DNA of 64,000 bases from Lachnospiraceae bacterium MD335 (lineage in GTDB: Bacteria; Bacillota; Clostridia; Lachnospirales; Lachnospiraceae). Positions 26,206-35,000 of the stretch are shown piece by piece. The stretch covers positions 331,743-395,742 of the forward strand of contig KE159631.1 of NCBI GenBank assembly GCA_000403335.2, given 5' to 3'. Within the stretch, counting starts at the first letter, position 1, and every line of letters begins with the position of its first letter. The notes under the pieces are model-generated. The model saw only the letters and a list, made by a program, of their open reading frames with translations, made no database searches and was not told the origin of the DNA. The translations under genes were made by a program, and so were the position numbers.

Positions 26206-26832
26206 ATGGAAGAAGATTACAGAAAATATATGGAAGGCAATTATGACGGGGATTCTAAACAACAATATAAACAGATGAAGGATGATAAGAGGCAGGCGAA
26301 GCGGATAGCGGAAGAAATAAAAACTGTGCAGGAAGCTATTCTGGAAAGCGAAACAGAAAGGTTATCGTATGAGTATAAGGTAGAAAACAAGGAATTCGAA
26401 GAATTAATAAAAAGTTATAATCAGGAAGATAAATATAAAGAGTACCTTGTTGACGGCGCAATTTTAAGGTGTAATCAGGCAACAACCAATGATTTTCCTT
26501 ATGGTGAGGAGGCAGGTACTTCTGATGAAGATCAAAAAGTTGTTTTAGTAAATAAAAATGAAGAAGAATGCTGCAATATTGTCCTAAATGTTTCTGAAAA
26601 CCCTATTTCCATAAATAAACTGAGATATGCGACAGTTAAGGACACTTTGATAAATGTAAATATCATTCCGCCTAAATGTAACTGTAACTTAGCTGTTAAC
26701 AGGAATGCGGAAAGAAGAAAAATCAGAGAGGATTCCAAACGGAATGAAAACGGAGTTTGTATGCATCTTATGAGATTGAATGAGGAATGGGATAATTTAG
26801 AAGTGGATGGTAAAAGTTATTTGAAAAAATGA
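26206..26832 (+). CDS. PAAR-like (DUF4280) protein, first part; closing strand is in the next frame
   Basis: ATG 26206 after AGGAGG is chosen because MEEDYRKYMEGNYDGD matches the start of the product at 30146 (DKYLEGNYDAAN). A coiled-coil-like lead-in (~80 residues) is followed by the DUF4280 body: EYLVDGAILRCNQATT, VLNVSENPISINKLRYATVK, IIPPKCNCN, CMHLMRLNEEWDN. The frame ends SYLKK-stop, before the family's last strand (SVLFC-HGGLI), which lies in the -1 frame of the next gene, overlapping by ATGA after an A6 run. The PAAR domain is therefore either split into two chains or joined by -1 frameshifting on the A-run. Confidence 0.72.
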   Translation: MEEDYRKYMEGNYDGDSKQQYKQMKDDKRQAKRIAEEIKTVQEAILESETERLSYEYKVENKEFEELIKSYNQEDKYKEYLVDGAILRCNQATTNDFPYGEEAGTSDEDQKVVLVNKNEEECCNIVLNVSENPISINKLRYATVKDTLINVNIIPPKCNCNLAVNRNAERRKIREDSKRNENGVCMHLMRLNEEWDNLEVDGKSYLKK

Positions 26833-27656
26833 ATATAGAACCATCAATACTTTCGGCAGGGGTAGGGAATATACTTGGCGAATTTCCAGAGGAAGTAGAT
26901 GGAATTACAATGACCTCGGTACTTTTTTGCAAGCATGGGGGATTAATTACGCCGGTTACGTCAGGGCAAGAAGTTACAGATAATTTAATATTGGGTGTCA
27001 GTGATGATTTAATAAATCTTTTAAAGAAATATGAAACAGGCATGGATAAATCAGGGAATTATTTACTAGAAGGTTCTCCGGCATTATATCCTTATCATTC
27101 GCCAAGTGATGATCCTAATGTATTAACAATAGGATGGGGGCATGCCATGTTTAGTTCACAGGAAGGCGAATTTGTATTTTCAGATGGTACTAGCATGAAT
27201 TTATATGATATGTGCATATATGATTCGTCAGGAACTCAACCTATAAATGGTATTACATATGACCAAGCTATGGAGATTCTCCAATCAGATATTAAAATGA
27301 GGGAAGAAATACTAAATGAGGAATTAGAAAAAAGACAGATTATCACTTTAATAGACCAACATTTTTATGATGCTTTATTTTCGCTTATATATCAAATGGG
27401 AACAGAGCAAATAACTACAAATACCGATTTGTCAAAATTTTTAAATAAAACAAATTTTGATCCGACAAACGCTCAGGAAATCAAAGAACAATTTGGGGAA
27501 TATACAAATCATTCAGAGCAGGGAACAATGCGCAGAAGAGCAGATGAATTGGATATTATTTTTTATGGAACATATGAAAGAGATTACGACGAAACACGAT
27601 ATGGAGATATTTGGGCAAAAAAGACTCATCCCAATCAAGTTACCGATGGTTATTAA
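26829..27656 (+). CDS. End of PAAR-like domain fused to T4-type (GH24) lysozyme
   Basis: Begins within the ATGA overlap of the previous frame. Residues ~1-22 are a linker; ITMTSVLFCKHGGLITPVTS (26-45) is the missing last strand of the DUF4280 domain. The rest is a GH24 lysozyme: LINLLKKYETGMD with catalytic Glu69, then LTIGWGHAM at 99-107, YDQAMEILQSDI, QHFYDALFSLIYQMG and RRRADELDIIFYG. Phage-type lysozymes cleave the MurNAc-GlcNAc bond. No signal peptide. There is no independent ribosome binding site of note (an A-run precedes the ATG), so translation depends on coupling or frameshift. The duplicated-domain anchored protein downstream is the likely immunity. Confidence 0.82.
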   Translation: MNIEPSILSAGVGNILGEFPEEVDGITMTSVLFCKHGGLITPVTSGQEVTDNLILGVSDDLINLLKKYETGMDKSGNYLLEGSPALYPYHSPSDDPNVLTIGWGHAMFSSQEGEFVFSDGTSMNLYDMCIYDSSGTQPINGITYDQAMEILQSDIKMREEILNEELEKRQIITLIDQHFYDALFSLIYQMGTEQITTNTDLSKFLNKTNFDPTNAQEIKEQFGEYTNHSEQGTMRRRADELDIIFYGTYERDYDETRYGDIWAKKTHPNQVTDGY

Positions 27657-27682
27657 AGCAAAGTATAGAGAGTGAAAATGAT

Positions 27683-28879
27683 ATGAAGAAAAAAGGTATA
27701 GCGATTGTAATTATATTAGTAAGCTTCATTGTTACTATTTTGGGGGAGAAAATGATCAGTAATCATCATCCGATAACCCCTGTAGAAATACAGGATGAAA
27801 AGATAAATCAAAACCCTCAAACTATTGAAAGTGAAAATATAACTGAAACGAATAATTCAGATGCATTTTTGACTGGTTCGGACAGACTAAATGCTAATGT
27901 CGGTGAAAATATAAATGAAACGAATAATTTAGATGCATACTACGGCTGTTATCAAATTACGCAGTTTTATCCGACAATATATTACCGTAATAGAAAGTAT
28001 GATGTATTGCCTAAACAGGAAGCAGATATGATGCTTGGGCGTATTATCATTATGAAAGCGGATTTGCTGGTAACATATGATTCGGAACGGGTATTAGGAA
28101 CAAAAGAAGGAAGAGATGGCTTCGATGGGAACTATATCTTAAAGGAATATACAATAGAGCATCCACAATATATGTGTGAGTTAATGACAACAGAGCCGAT
28201 GGATTTCCCAGGCGAATTTTGTGAACGGATAGGAAATGTTATTACAACTCCTCAATTAAGTCCCTATGGGCCTCAGTATTATTATACGATATCGGAAACG
28301 GATCAAATGCTTTTATTTTCAACCCTAACTGGTCAGTATTTTTTATTGGACAAAATTAATCAAAAAACAAAAAATCAATTGCCGGAACAGCTTTCTGATT
28401 CACAGAAAAAACAATTACTGGAAGAAACCTATGGAATTTATGAAGTGACAGATTTTTTGCCAACGAAGTTTTATCCGGCTCAGGATTCCTGCGGTTATAC
28501 AATACTGCCACAAGAGGAAGCAGACCTGATGATTGGAAAGGAAATCATAATCAGGAAAGATGTGTTCACCACGTATGATAACGGCCGCCAACCGAATTCA
28601 TGGTTTGCCCAGCGGCTGGAGGATGGCTACTGGATTGATAAAATTGAAATAGAAAATCCTGAATACCGTGTGGAGTGTAAGAATCGAAACGACATATACG
28701 GTATACGTGATGATATGTTGCCGGATGAACTTAGCCAACAGGAATATATTGAAATTGACGTTTATCCCGGATATTACAGAGGAGCAAATACATTGCCACA
28801 GCTGTTTTTAACGAGAAATAAGAAAATAATTCTGTATGCTATGGGAGAATATTTTTTGTTAGAGAGAAAAAACGAATGA
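27683..28879 (+). CDS. Membrane-anchored two-repeat protein, putative lysozyme immunity
   Basis: ATG 27683 is the start before the signal anchor (IAIVIILVSFIVTILGEKM). After an N-rich linker the outside part contains two copies of one ~150-residue domain: YYGCYQITQFYPTIYYRN, EADMMLGRIIIMKADL, ending LLFSTLTGQYFLLDKI; and TYGIYEVTDFLPTKFYPA, EADLMIGKEIIIRKDV, ending IILYAMGEYFLLERK. The strand-rich G-Y-I- pattern is lipocalin-like. Found directly behind the lysozyme gene. Duplication may give two inhibitory surfaces. No named family recognised. Confidence 0.58.
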   Translation: MKKKGIAIVIILVSFIVTILGEKMISNHHPITPVEIQDEKINQNPQTIESENITETNNSDAFLTGSDRLNANVGENINETNNLDAYYGCYQITQFYPTIYYRNRKYDVLPKQEADMMLGRIIIMKADLLVTYDSERVLGTKEGRDGFDGNYILKEYTIEHPQYMCELMTTEPMDFPGEFCERIGNVITTPQLSPYGPQYYYTISETDQMLLFSTLTGQYFLLDKINQKTKNQLPEQLSDSQKKQLLEETYGIYEVTDFLPTKFYPAQDSCGYTILPQEEADLMIGKEIIIRKDVFTTYDNGRQPNSWFAQRLEDGYWIDKIEIENPEYRVECKNRNDIYGIRDDMLPDELSQQEYIEIDVYPGYYRGANTLPQLFLTRNKKIILYAMGEYFLLERKNE

Positions 28880-28958
28880 GAACTGCAATAAACTGGTTAG
28901 AGAATTAGGATAATTTGTTGTTTAATAGTGAAAGTAATTAAAACTGGAGAAAAGAAAC

Positions 28959-29591
28959 ATGACCCAAATACCGAATCGAAAATCGGAAATCCTTCAATCT
29001 ATGCAGGATTCCATGAAAGAATGTTTTCAAAAATCATGTCTTATCATTGAAAAGGAAATAGAGCTGTATGCTTTCGAAATATGGGATGGAATAAAAAATG
29101 CCATTAATGAAAGCTTAAAGCACGCATCGGAAATGCAAAGCCAACAGAAAAAAGGGGAATTGAAGTATCTTGCATTTAGCTTGTTATCATACGGGCTTTT
29201 CATGGACAGGCTGGAAATGCGGGTAGATGCTATGGATGACGGGTTTTATTTAGATGTTGAGGAAGCTGCGGGACATTATCATTTTGCTTTTTTACAGGAC
29301 AAATATTTGGATGATTTAGAGTTTTTATATAAAAAATCCCACGAAAAATTTATACGGCTGCAGAATCATGAACTCGAACAAATAAAAAGAAAGTATGCAG
29401 AATTTTATTTTTCCATCATATACCGGATAATGGAAAGCCTTTCGGAACTGATAATGCAAACGGTCCTTGACAGCGGAATATCTGTTGCGGATGACTTTAA
29501 AGTTATTTTTGGGGAATACATGGATCAGGCGGTTATTTTACATACAGGAGAGAAAAAAGATAATGAAATATTTTCTGATAGGAATGGATGA
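28959..29591 (+). CDS. Helical-family conserved protein (copy 2)
   Basis: ATG 28959 after GGAGAA. 210 residues, all helical, soluble. Shares ELKYLAFSLLSYG, FYLDVEEA, KFIRLQNHELEQIKRKYAEF and FGEYMDQAV with the copies at 12524 and 42564. Its stop overlaps the following NWYGK-family gene by 29 bases, the same arrangement as at 42564/43118, so the two proteins probably act as a pair. Function unknown; adaptor or stalk-associated role inferred. Confidence 0.57.
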   Translation: MTQIPNRKSEILQSMQDSMKECFQKSCLIIEKEIELYAFEIWDGIKNAINESLKHASEMQSQQKKGELKYLAFSLLSYGLFMDRLEMRVDAMDDGFYLDVEEAAGHYHFAFLQDKYLDDLEFLYKKSHEKFIRLQNHELEQIKRKYAEFYFSIIYRIMESLSELIMQTVLDSGISVADDFKVIFGEYMDQAVILHTGEKKDNEIFSDRNG

Positions 29592-30087
29592 AGAAAACAA
29601 AACACCTTATAACATTAATAAGAACCGGGCGATTGATATCAGAATGCTGTCAAAAGAAAATCTGAATAAACTTCCCTTATGGAATGTGTTGGAAACAGAT
29701 ATGCCGCAGGAAGGCTTCTTCCCGGATATCATATGCAGGCCGTTCCTCCTGTTATCCGGAAAATGCGTAAAAACAGCTGTTATGTACCAGCCGGATATTT
29801 TGTTTAAAGGGGTAAAATTGTGGGATAAAAAGAGCGGAATTAACGCAACATACTTTTTGACTATTTTAGATAAGTTAGACTGTATGTCTGAACAGACACA
29901 GTATAATTCTGTGGGAAACAGAGTCACAAAATTGGTTTTGGATCGGGATAAAATCAGTTCAAAGGCAGTATTTGAGATAAAGGGATTTGACAGAAAATGT
30001 ATTGTTGGCAGAATGGATTTTGTTGAGAGTATTTTGAGAAGGGGCGCAGAGGGAATTACGCTGGAAGAAATCTGTATCAATGGGTAG
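29563..30087 (+). CDS. NWYGK-family conserved protein (copy 2)
   Basis: I chose ATG 29563, preceded by AGGAGAG; a longer frame from 29467 lies inside the helical-family gene. 174 residues. KYFLIGMDEENKTPYNINKN starts the protein; RAIDIRMLSKENLNKLP corresponds to the G-DVR-----Y--IP region of the other copies, FFPDIICRPFLLLS to FYPDVMTSPVLMVS, and FVESILRRGAEGITLEEI to the shared C-terminus. The W-Y-G-K motif itself is lost here. Cytoplasmic, function unknown. Confidence 0.54.
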   Translation: MKYFLIGMDEENKTPYNINKNRAIDIRMLSKENLNKLPLWNVLETDMPQEGFFPDIICRPFLLLSGKCVKTAVMYQPDILFKGVKLWDKKSGINATYFLTILDKLDCMSEQTQYNSVGNRVTKLVLDRDKISSKAVFEIKGFDRKCIVGRMDFVESILRRGAEGITLEEICING

Positions 30088-30145
30088 TTTCAAGGCGCTT
30101 TTGTATTTGCAGGTAAGCAGGATTGGAGAGAGAGGATATTAAGTT

Positions 30146-31408
30146 ATGGATGGAAAATATGACAAGTATTTAGAAGGAAACTATGATGCTGCCAATGAGG
30201 AAAGGCAGGAAAGGACAGATAAACTGCAGGCAGAAAGAATCGGCAGATTAGCAGGCAAAATGCAGATAGAGCAGACAGAGGACTTGATAAACAGTGTATT
30301 GGGAGATGAGGAACTGCCGGTAGGAGATGAAGAAGCAGTCAGGGAATTGCTTCATGAATATGTATCAAATAAAGATGAATATCTTGTTGATGGGGCAGCA
30401 CTTACCTGCAATATGGCAGCCACAGGTACATATATGATTAGGAATGTGGCGTTTGGAACAGAAATAAAAAATATGGAAAATCCAACAAGAACTTACCTGC
30501 GTGTTTCTGCTAATCTTACTGAAATTAATGGGAAGCCAGTTGCAACGATCAAGGATCATAAAAAAATTGAGGAAGAACCTGAGTCGGAACAGGGCAACGC
30601 CAAAGGGAATAAATCAAAAGAAAGCGATACAAAAGGAAATGAATTAAAAAAAGAGAAAAATGGTAATATAGAACCGTTTAAATGCAACTGTTTAAACTTT
30701 CCGGACAGGGAATCAGAATATGAAAGAATTTTTAAGGATAAAGATTGTAGAAAATATGGAACCTGCAGACAATTGATGAATTTGGAGAGTGACTGGGAAA
30801 ATTTTATAAAAAGCACGGGTTATTTGTCATTCAGCCGCACCACGGAGAAAGAGCGGGCACAGGGCATTACCATGAAATCGGTCCTGTTTTGCAGTCATGG
30901 AGGATTGATTACGCCCGTTACATCGGGACAAATTCGGCATTATGCTTATGGAGATATTATTGACAAAGTTACATTAGAAAGAATTAAATTATTACATCCG
31001 ATGATACAACAGCAAACAATTGATTTTATAGTATCGCTCCAAGAGGTATATCCTGATATTAGAATTGTACAAGGTTTAAGAACTATTGAAGAACAAGATG
31101 CTTTATATAATCAAGGAAGAAATGGAAATAGTGGAAAAAAAGTTACAGATGCCAAAGGAGGTTCTAGCTATCACAATTTTGGCTTAGCGATTGATATAGG
31201 GAGAATAACAAATAATCAATTAAGTTATGATATAGACTGGCAAAAAGTAGAAGAAATTGGAAATGAGTATGGATTTGAGTGGGGTGGAAATTGGACAAGC
31301 ATAATTGACAAGCCACATTTCCAAATAACGTTTGGCTATACAACAAAAGAATTGTTACAATTATATAAAGAAGGAAAGGTAAAAAATGGTTATGTTCAAA
31401 TTGAATAA
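30146..31408 (+). CDS. PAAR-like (DUF4280) protein with C-terminal M15 peptidase (VanY/endolysin type)
   Basis: Lead-in ~75 residues (DKYLEGNYDAANEERQE), then DUF4280: EYLVDGAALTCNMAAT, TYLRVSANLTEING, VATIKD, IEPFKCNCLNFPD, CRQLMNLESDWEN and ITMKSVLFCSHGGLITPVTS. A K/E/N-rich insert (~residues 150-175) interrupts the domain. The C-terminus has M15 peptidase motifs: QGLRTIEEQDALY, SSYHNFGLAIDIG with zinc ligands His343 and Asp350, and IIDKPHFQ with His391. M15_4 enzymes are D-Ala-D-Ala or L-Ala-D-Glu peptidases that cut peptidoglycan stem peptides. It differs in bond attacked from the glycan-cutting cargos, widening the attack. Confidence 0.85.
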   Translation: MDGKYDKYLEGNYDAANEERQERTDKLQAERIGRLAGKMQIEQTEDLINSVLGDEELPVGDEEAVRELLHEYVSNKDEYLVDGAALTCNMAATGTYMIRNVAFGTEIKNMENPTRTYLRVSANLTEINGKPVATIKDHKKIEEEPESEQGNAKGNKSKESDTKGNELKKEKNGNIEPFKCNCLNFPDRESEYERIFKDKDCRKYGTCRQLMNLESDWENFIKSTGYLSFSRTTEKERAQGITMKSVLFCSHGGLITPVTSGQIRHYAYGDIIDKVTLERIKLLHPMIQQQTIDFIVSLQEVYPDIRIVQGLRTIEEQDALYNQGRNGNSGKKVTDAKGGSSYHNFGLAIDIGRITNNQLSYDIDWQKVEEIGNEYGFEWGGNWTSIIDKPHFQITFGYTTKELLQLYKEGKVKNGYVQIE

Positions 31409-31943
31409 GCTTTTCACTGTTATTAGCGGCATTTGTGTATCAATAACCCTATTTGGCGGTATAAAGCATAATGATTCTTATGATATCAAAAAAATGAATA
31501 TCCAGCAGGAAATAGACGATTATATGATGCATTTTATAGAATTATATTCAGGAAGTGCAATGGATGAATCAAATGCGCTGATTAACATAGAAAAATTGGA
31601 AGTGGAATTTGACGACGGCAGGAATACGGGAACGTTGGTAAAGTATTCTGATAAAAATAACAGTTATTTACGATATCAGATTAACTTGTATGGAGAAACT
31701 AATAATGTAACTATTGATTATTATTTATGCAATAATTTTGTTCTGATCAGCAGACAAATAAATTATTATAGCAGTTGGATACTAACGGAAGGATGGGATG
31801 ATGTTTTATATAATGAGATTGATAAATGGATCATTTGGAATGATAATGTATATAACTTTTTGGGTGATGGTCAATTGATCCAAATAGAAAAAGAGCAATT
31901 GGATGTTCCAATGCTTGATGAGGTTGAGGACATCGGAGGATAA
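31386..31943 (+). CDS. Membrane-anchored protein, putative immunity to M15-type effector
   Basis: ATG 31386 after AAGGAAAGG overlaps the effector's end by 23 bases. An N-terminal signal or anchor (LFTVISGICVSITLFGG) precedes ~150 residues of acidic, strand-rich sequence (LVKYSDKNNSYLRYQINLYG, VTIDYYLCNNFVLISRQINY). The protein ends LDVPMLDEVEDIGG. Family not recognised. Coupled translation with the effector and outside topology support an immunity role. Confidence 0.55.
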   Translation: MVMFKLNKLFTVISGICVSITLFGGIKHNDSYDIKKMNIQQEIDDYMMHFIELYSGSAMDESNALINIEKLEVEFDDGRNTGTLVKYSDKNNSYLRYQINLYGETNNVTIDYYLCNNFVLISRQINYYSSWILTEGWDDVLYNEIDKWIIWNDNVYNFLGDGQLIQIEKEQLDVPMLDEVEDIGG

Positions 31944-32031
31944 TTGTAATATGCTGGGAATTGATGTACCGGTCTTTGGTGCGACATGGTATTAAACAAT
32001 GAAACAGATTCCGAAACAAGGAGATAATACA

Positions 32032-35000
32032 ATGGGAAAAAGCTATTTGGTAACAGGTGCAAAGCTACGGTGTATATGGGGCAGCAAGCCCGCGAAACTG
32101 GTCATAAAGGACGGGCACAACTTTATCGCGGACGGCAGACAGAAAGCAAATAAAGCCGACTGTAAGAAACAGGAGAATATTCCGAGCTTTGGCGTATGCA
32201 AAATAAGCAGCTGCGGAAAGAACTGCAGGGAATGTATGTCACTGGCGGACAAATGGGTGAACACCAGCGGAAATTCGTGGAAATTGGAAAAACTCAATGG
32301 AAATACCGCGCTGACAATGGACAGTATTCTTCTTTGCCGCAAAGGCGGGGTTATCGTGCCGGAAACGTCGGGACAGGGTGAAGTGCGCAAAATCAACTGG
32401 AAACAGCTGATGGCGCGTTATCCGCTGATTGGATTTGCCGCGGCGTTAGGGAAAACAGGCTGCTCTGTTTTTGGCTTTGATCCCGTAAACCTGAACACGG
32501 GAAACTTTATTTATGAAAAAGAAGACCTGAAAATACGCGGGATAACAACGCTGTCTTTCCACATCACCTATAATTCCATGGAAGAATACAGAGGCGGGAG
32601 CCTTGGGGAAGGCTGGCATCATAATTATGAAATATTTATTGAGGATAACAAAGAAGGCGTACTCAGTCTTCATCTTGGCGACGGCAGGATTGTGCCATAC
32701 CGTAAAAGCATCGGAAACCTCTATACCCCGCTTTCAAAAGGTTTAGGAATAATCAAACAGGAAAACGACGGATACCATTATGCAGCCGGGGAAGGAACGG
32801 AATACACCTTTGACGAGCTTGGGAGACTTCTGGCAAGGAAGGACAGGAATGGGAATACGGACCGCTTCCTATATAACAGCAAGGGGCAGTTATCCGAGGT
32901 AAGAGGCGCTAACGGAGGAGTCTTGTATTACCGGTACAATAGAGAGGGAAACCTATACCATGTCAGTGACCATACCGGAAGGGAAGTATGCCTTCGGTAC
33001 AGCTATCGCGTATTATATCAGTATGTCAATCCGTCAGGACATGCATATACCTTTGGGTACAATGAAAACCTGCGTTTGGAGAGTGTGACTACGCCAAGGG
33101 GGATAGAAGGCGTCAGGAATGTTTATGACAGCGCGAACAGGGTCGTAAAACAGATGCTTCCGGACGGAGGCATGGCGGAATTTCATTATGATGATGAAGG
33201 GCAGTGTACTTACGCAAAAGACCAGAACGGATATATCACATCATATGAAAGCGACGACAAATTCCGAAATGTCCGCACAGCTTATAAAGACGGCGAGGAG
33301 CGGTTTGAATATGATGATAATGACCATCGGACTTTATATGTGGACAAGAAAGGCAACAGGACAAGGTACCGTTATAGTGATAAAGGACATCTGCTTGGAC
33401 TTACAGATGCATTGGGCGTTCAGAAGGATTTTACATACAATGGGGAAGGAAAACTGCTGACAGCCGGAATTGAAGGGGACCGGCTTTTGGAGAATGTTTA
33501 TGACAAGGCAGGGCATTTGATTAAAACCACAGATGCACTTGGGCGCAGCCGGGAAATCATCTATGATGAAAAAGGCTGTCCCCTGCGGATTATCCTTCCT
33601 GACGGCAGCGGCATAAAAATTACACATGACGAAAGAGGAAACATCAGCAGTATCACGAATCCATATGATGTTACGGTGGGTTATGAATATGATGATTTAA
33701 ACCGCGTCATACAGATAACGGATAATGAAGGGAACAAGGTATCTTACCAGTATGACGAAAGGGATCATCTGCTTTCCGAAACGAATCCGGAAGGGGCTGT
33801 CAGACGCTACAGCTATGATGCAAGCGGGCGTCCCGTACAGGCAACAGACTATGACGGCGGCGTTATGACGGTGGAATATAACGTGACAGGAAAGCCTGAA
33901 AAACTGACCGATAAAGAAGGAAATGTAACAAAACGAAGCTATGATTTGGCAGGAAACCTGTCGGAAGAGGTTTCTCCCACCGGCGCGGTATCCGTTTATC
34001 AATATGACCGGAACAACCGTCTGGTACAGACAAGGCTTATGGCACGGCAGGAAGGGGAAGCCGTAAGGGTAGTTGACTATTCATATGATCCTGTTGGAAA
34101 TCTGTTAAAGGCGCAGGCGGGCGGCGGGAATGAACCAATATCCGTGACCTCTTATGAATATGATGCCCTGAACCGTATCACTGCCATAATAAGTCCGGCG
34201 GGCGGAAGGACAACGTATGCATATGACAGAAAAACCGGAAAAATCAGCAGCATTACGGACGCGGCAGGCAATATCCGCACCTTCAGATATAACAGGGCAG
34301 GGGAACTGACAGGGGAAACGGACATCAGGGGAAACATGACCTCGTATGAGTACAATGCGTTGGGACAGCTTTTATCCGTAACGGATGGCGTGGGCAGGAC
34401 GACAAGGCATTATTATCTGCCCGGCGGAAGGCGTGAGAAAACGGTTTATCCGGATGGCAGGCAGATGTCGTATGAATATGACAATTTGGGCAGGCTGAAA
34501 AAGAAGACGGATCAAAACGGCTATGGAATTTTTTATATCCATGACTGTATGGGGCGGATTCTGTCCGTCACAAGCAGCGCAGGGCAGAAGAAATCATATG
34601 CCTATGACGTTATGGGAAATATCACATCCATAACGGACGCAAACGGAAATATGACAAAATATGCGTATACGTTAAATGGAAGATTGAAAGAAGTGACGGA
34701 TGCCCTTGGCAATAAAACGGAGTATGCCTATGACAAAGCAGACCGCCTGATTTCCATCTGCCAGCACGGGCAGACAGGTGAAGCGGACCGGATCACGGAG
34801 TATGAACGGGACGCCTTCGGACAGGTGGAATGTGTCCGTGATGCCTTGGGGGGAGAAGAGCGCTTCCGCTATGATGCACTGGGGAGAATGATTGAAAAGA
34901 CAGACAGGGAAGCGCTGGTGACAACGTATGCTTACACTGCGGATGGCAGACCGGAGAGCATTCTGTACGGTGACGGGAGCAGGGCGGAACTGGAATATAC

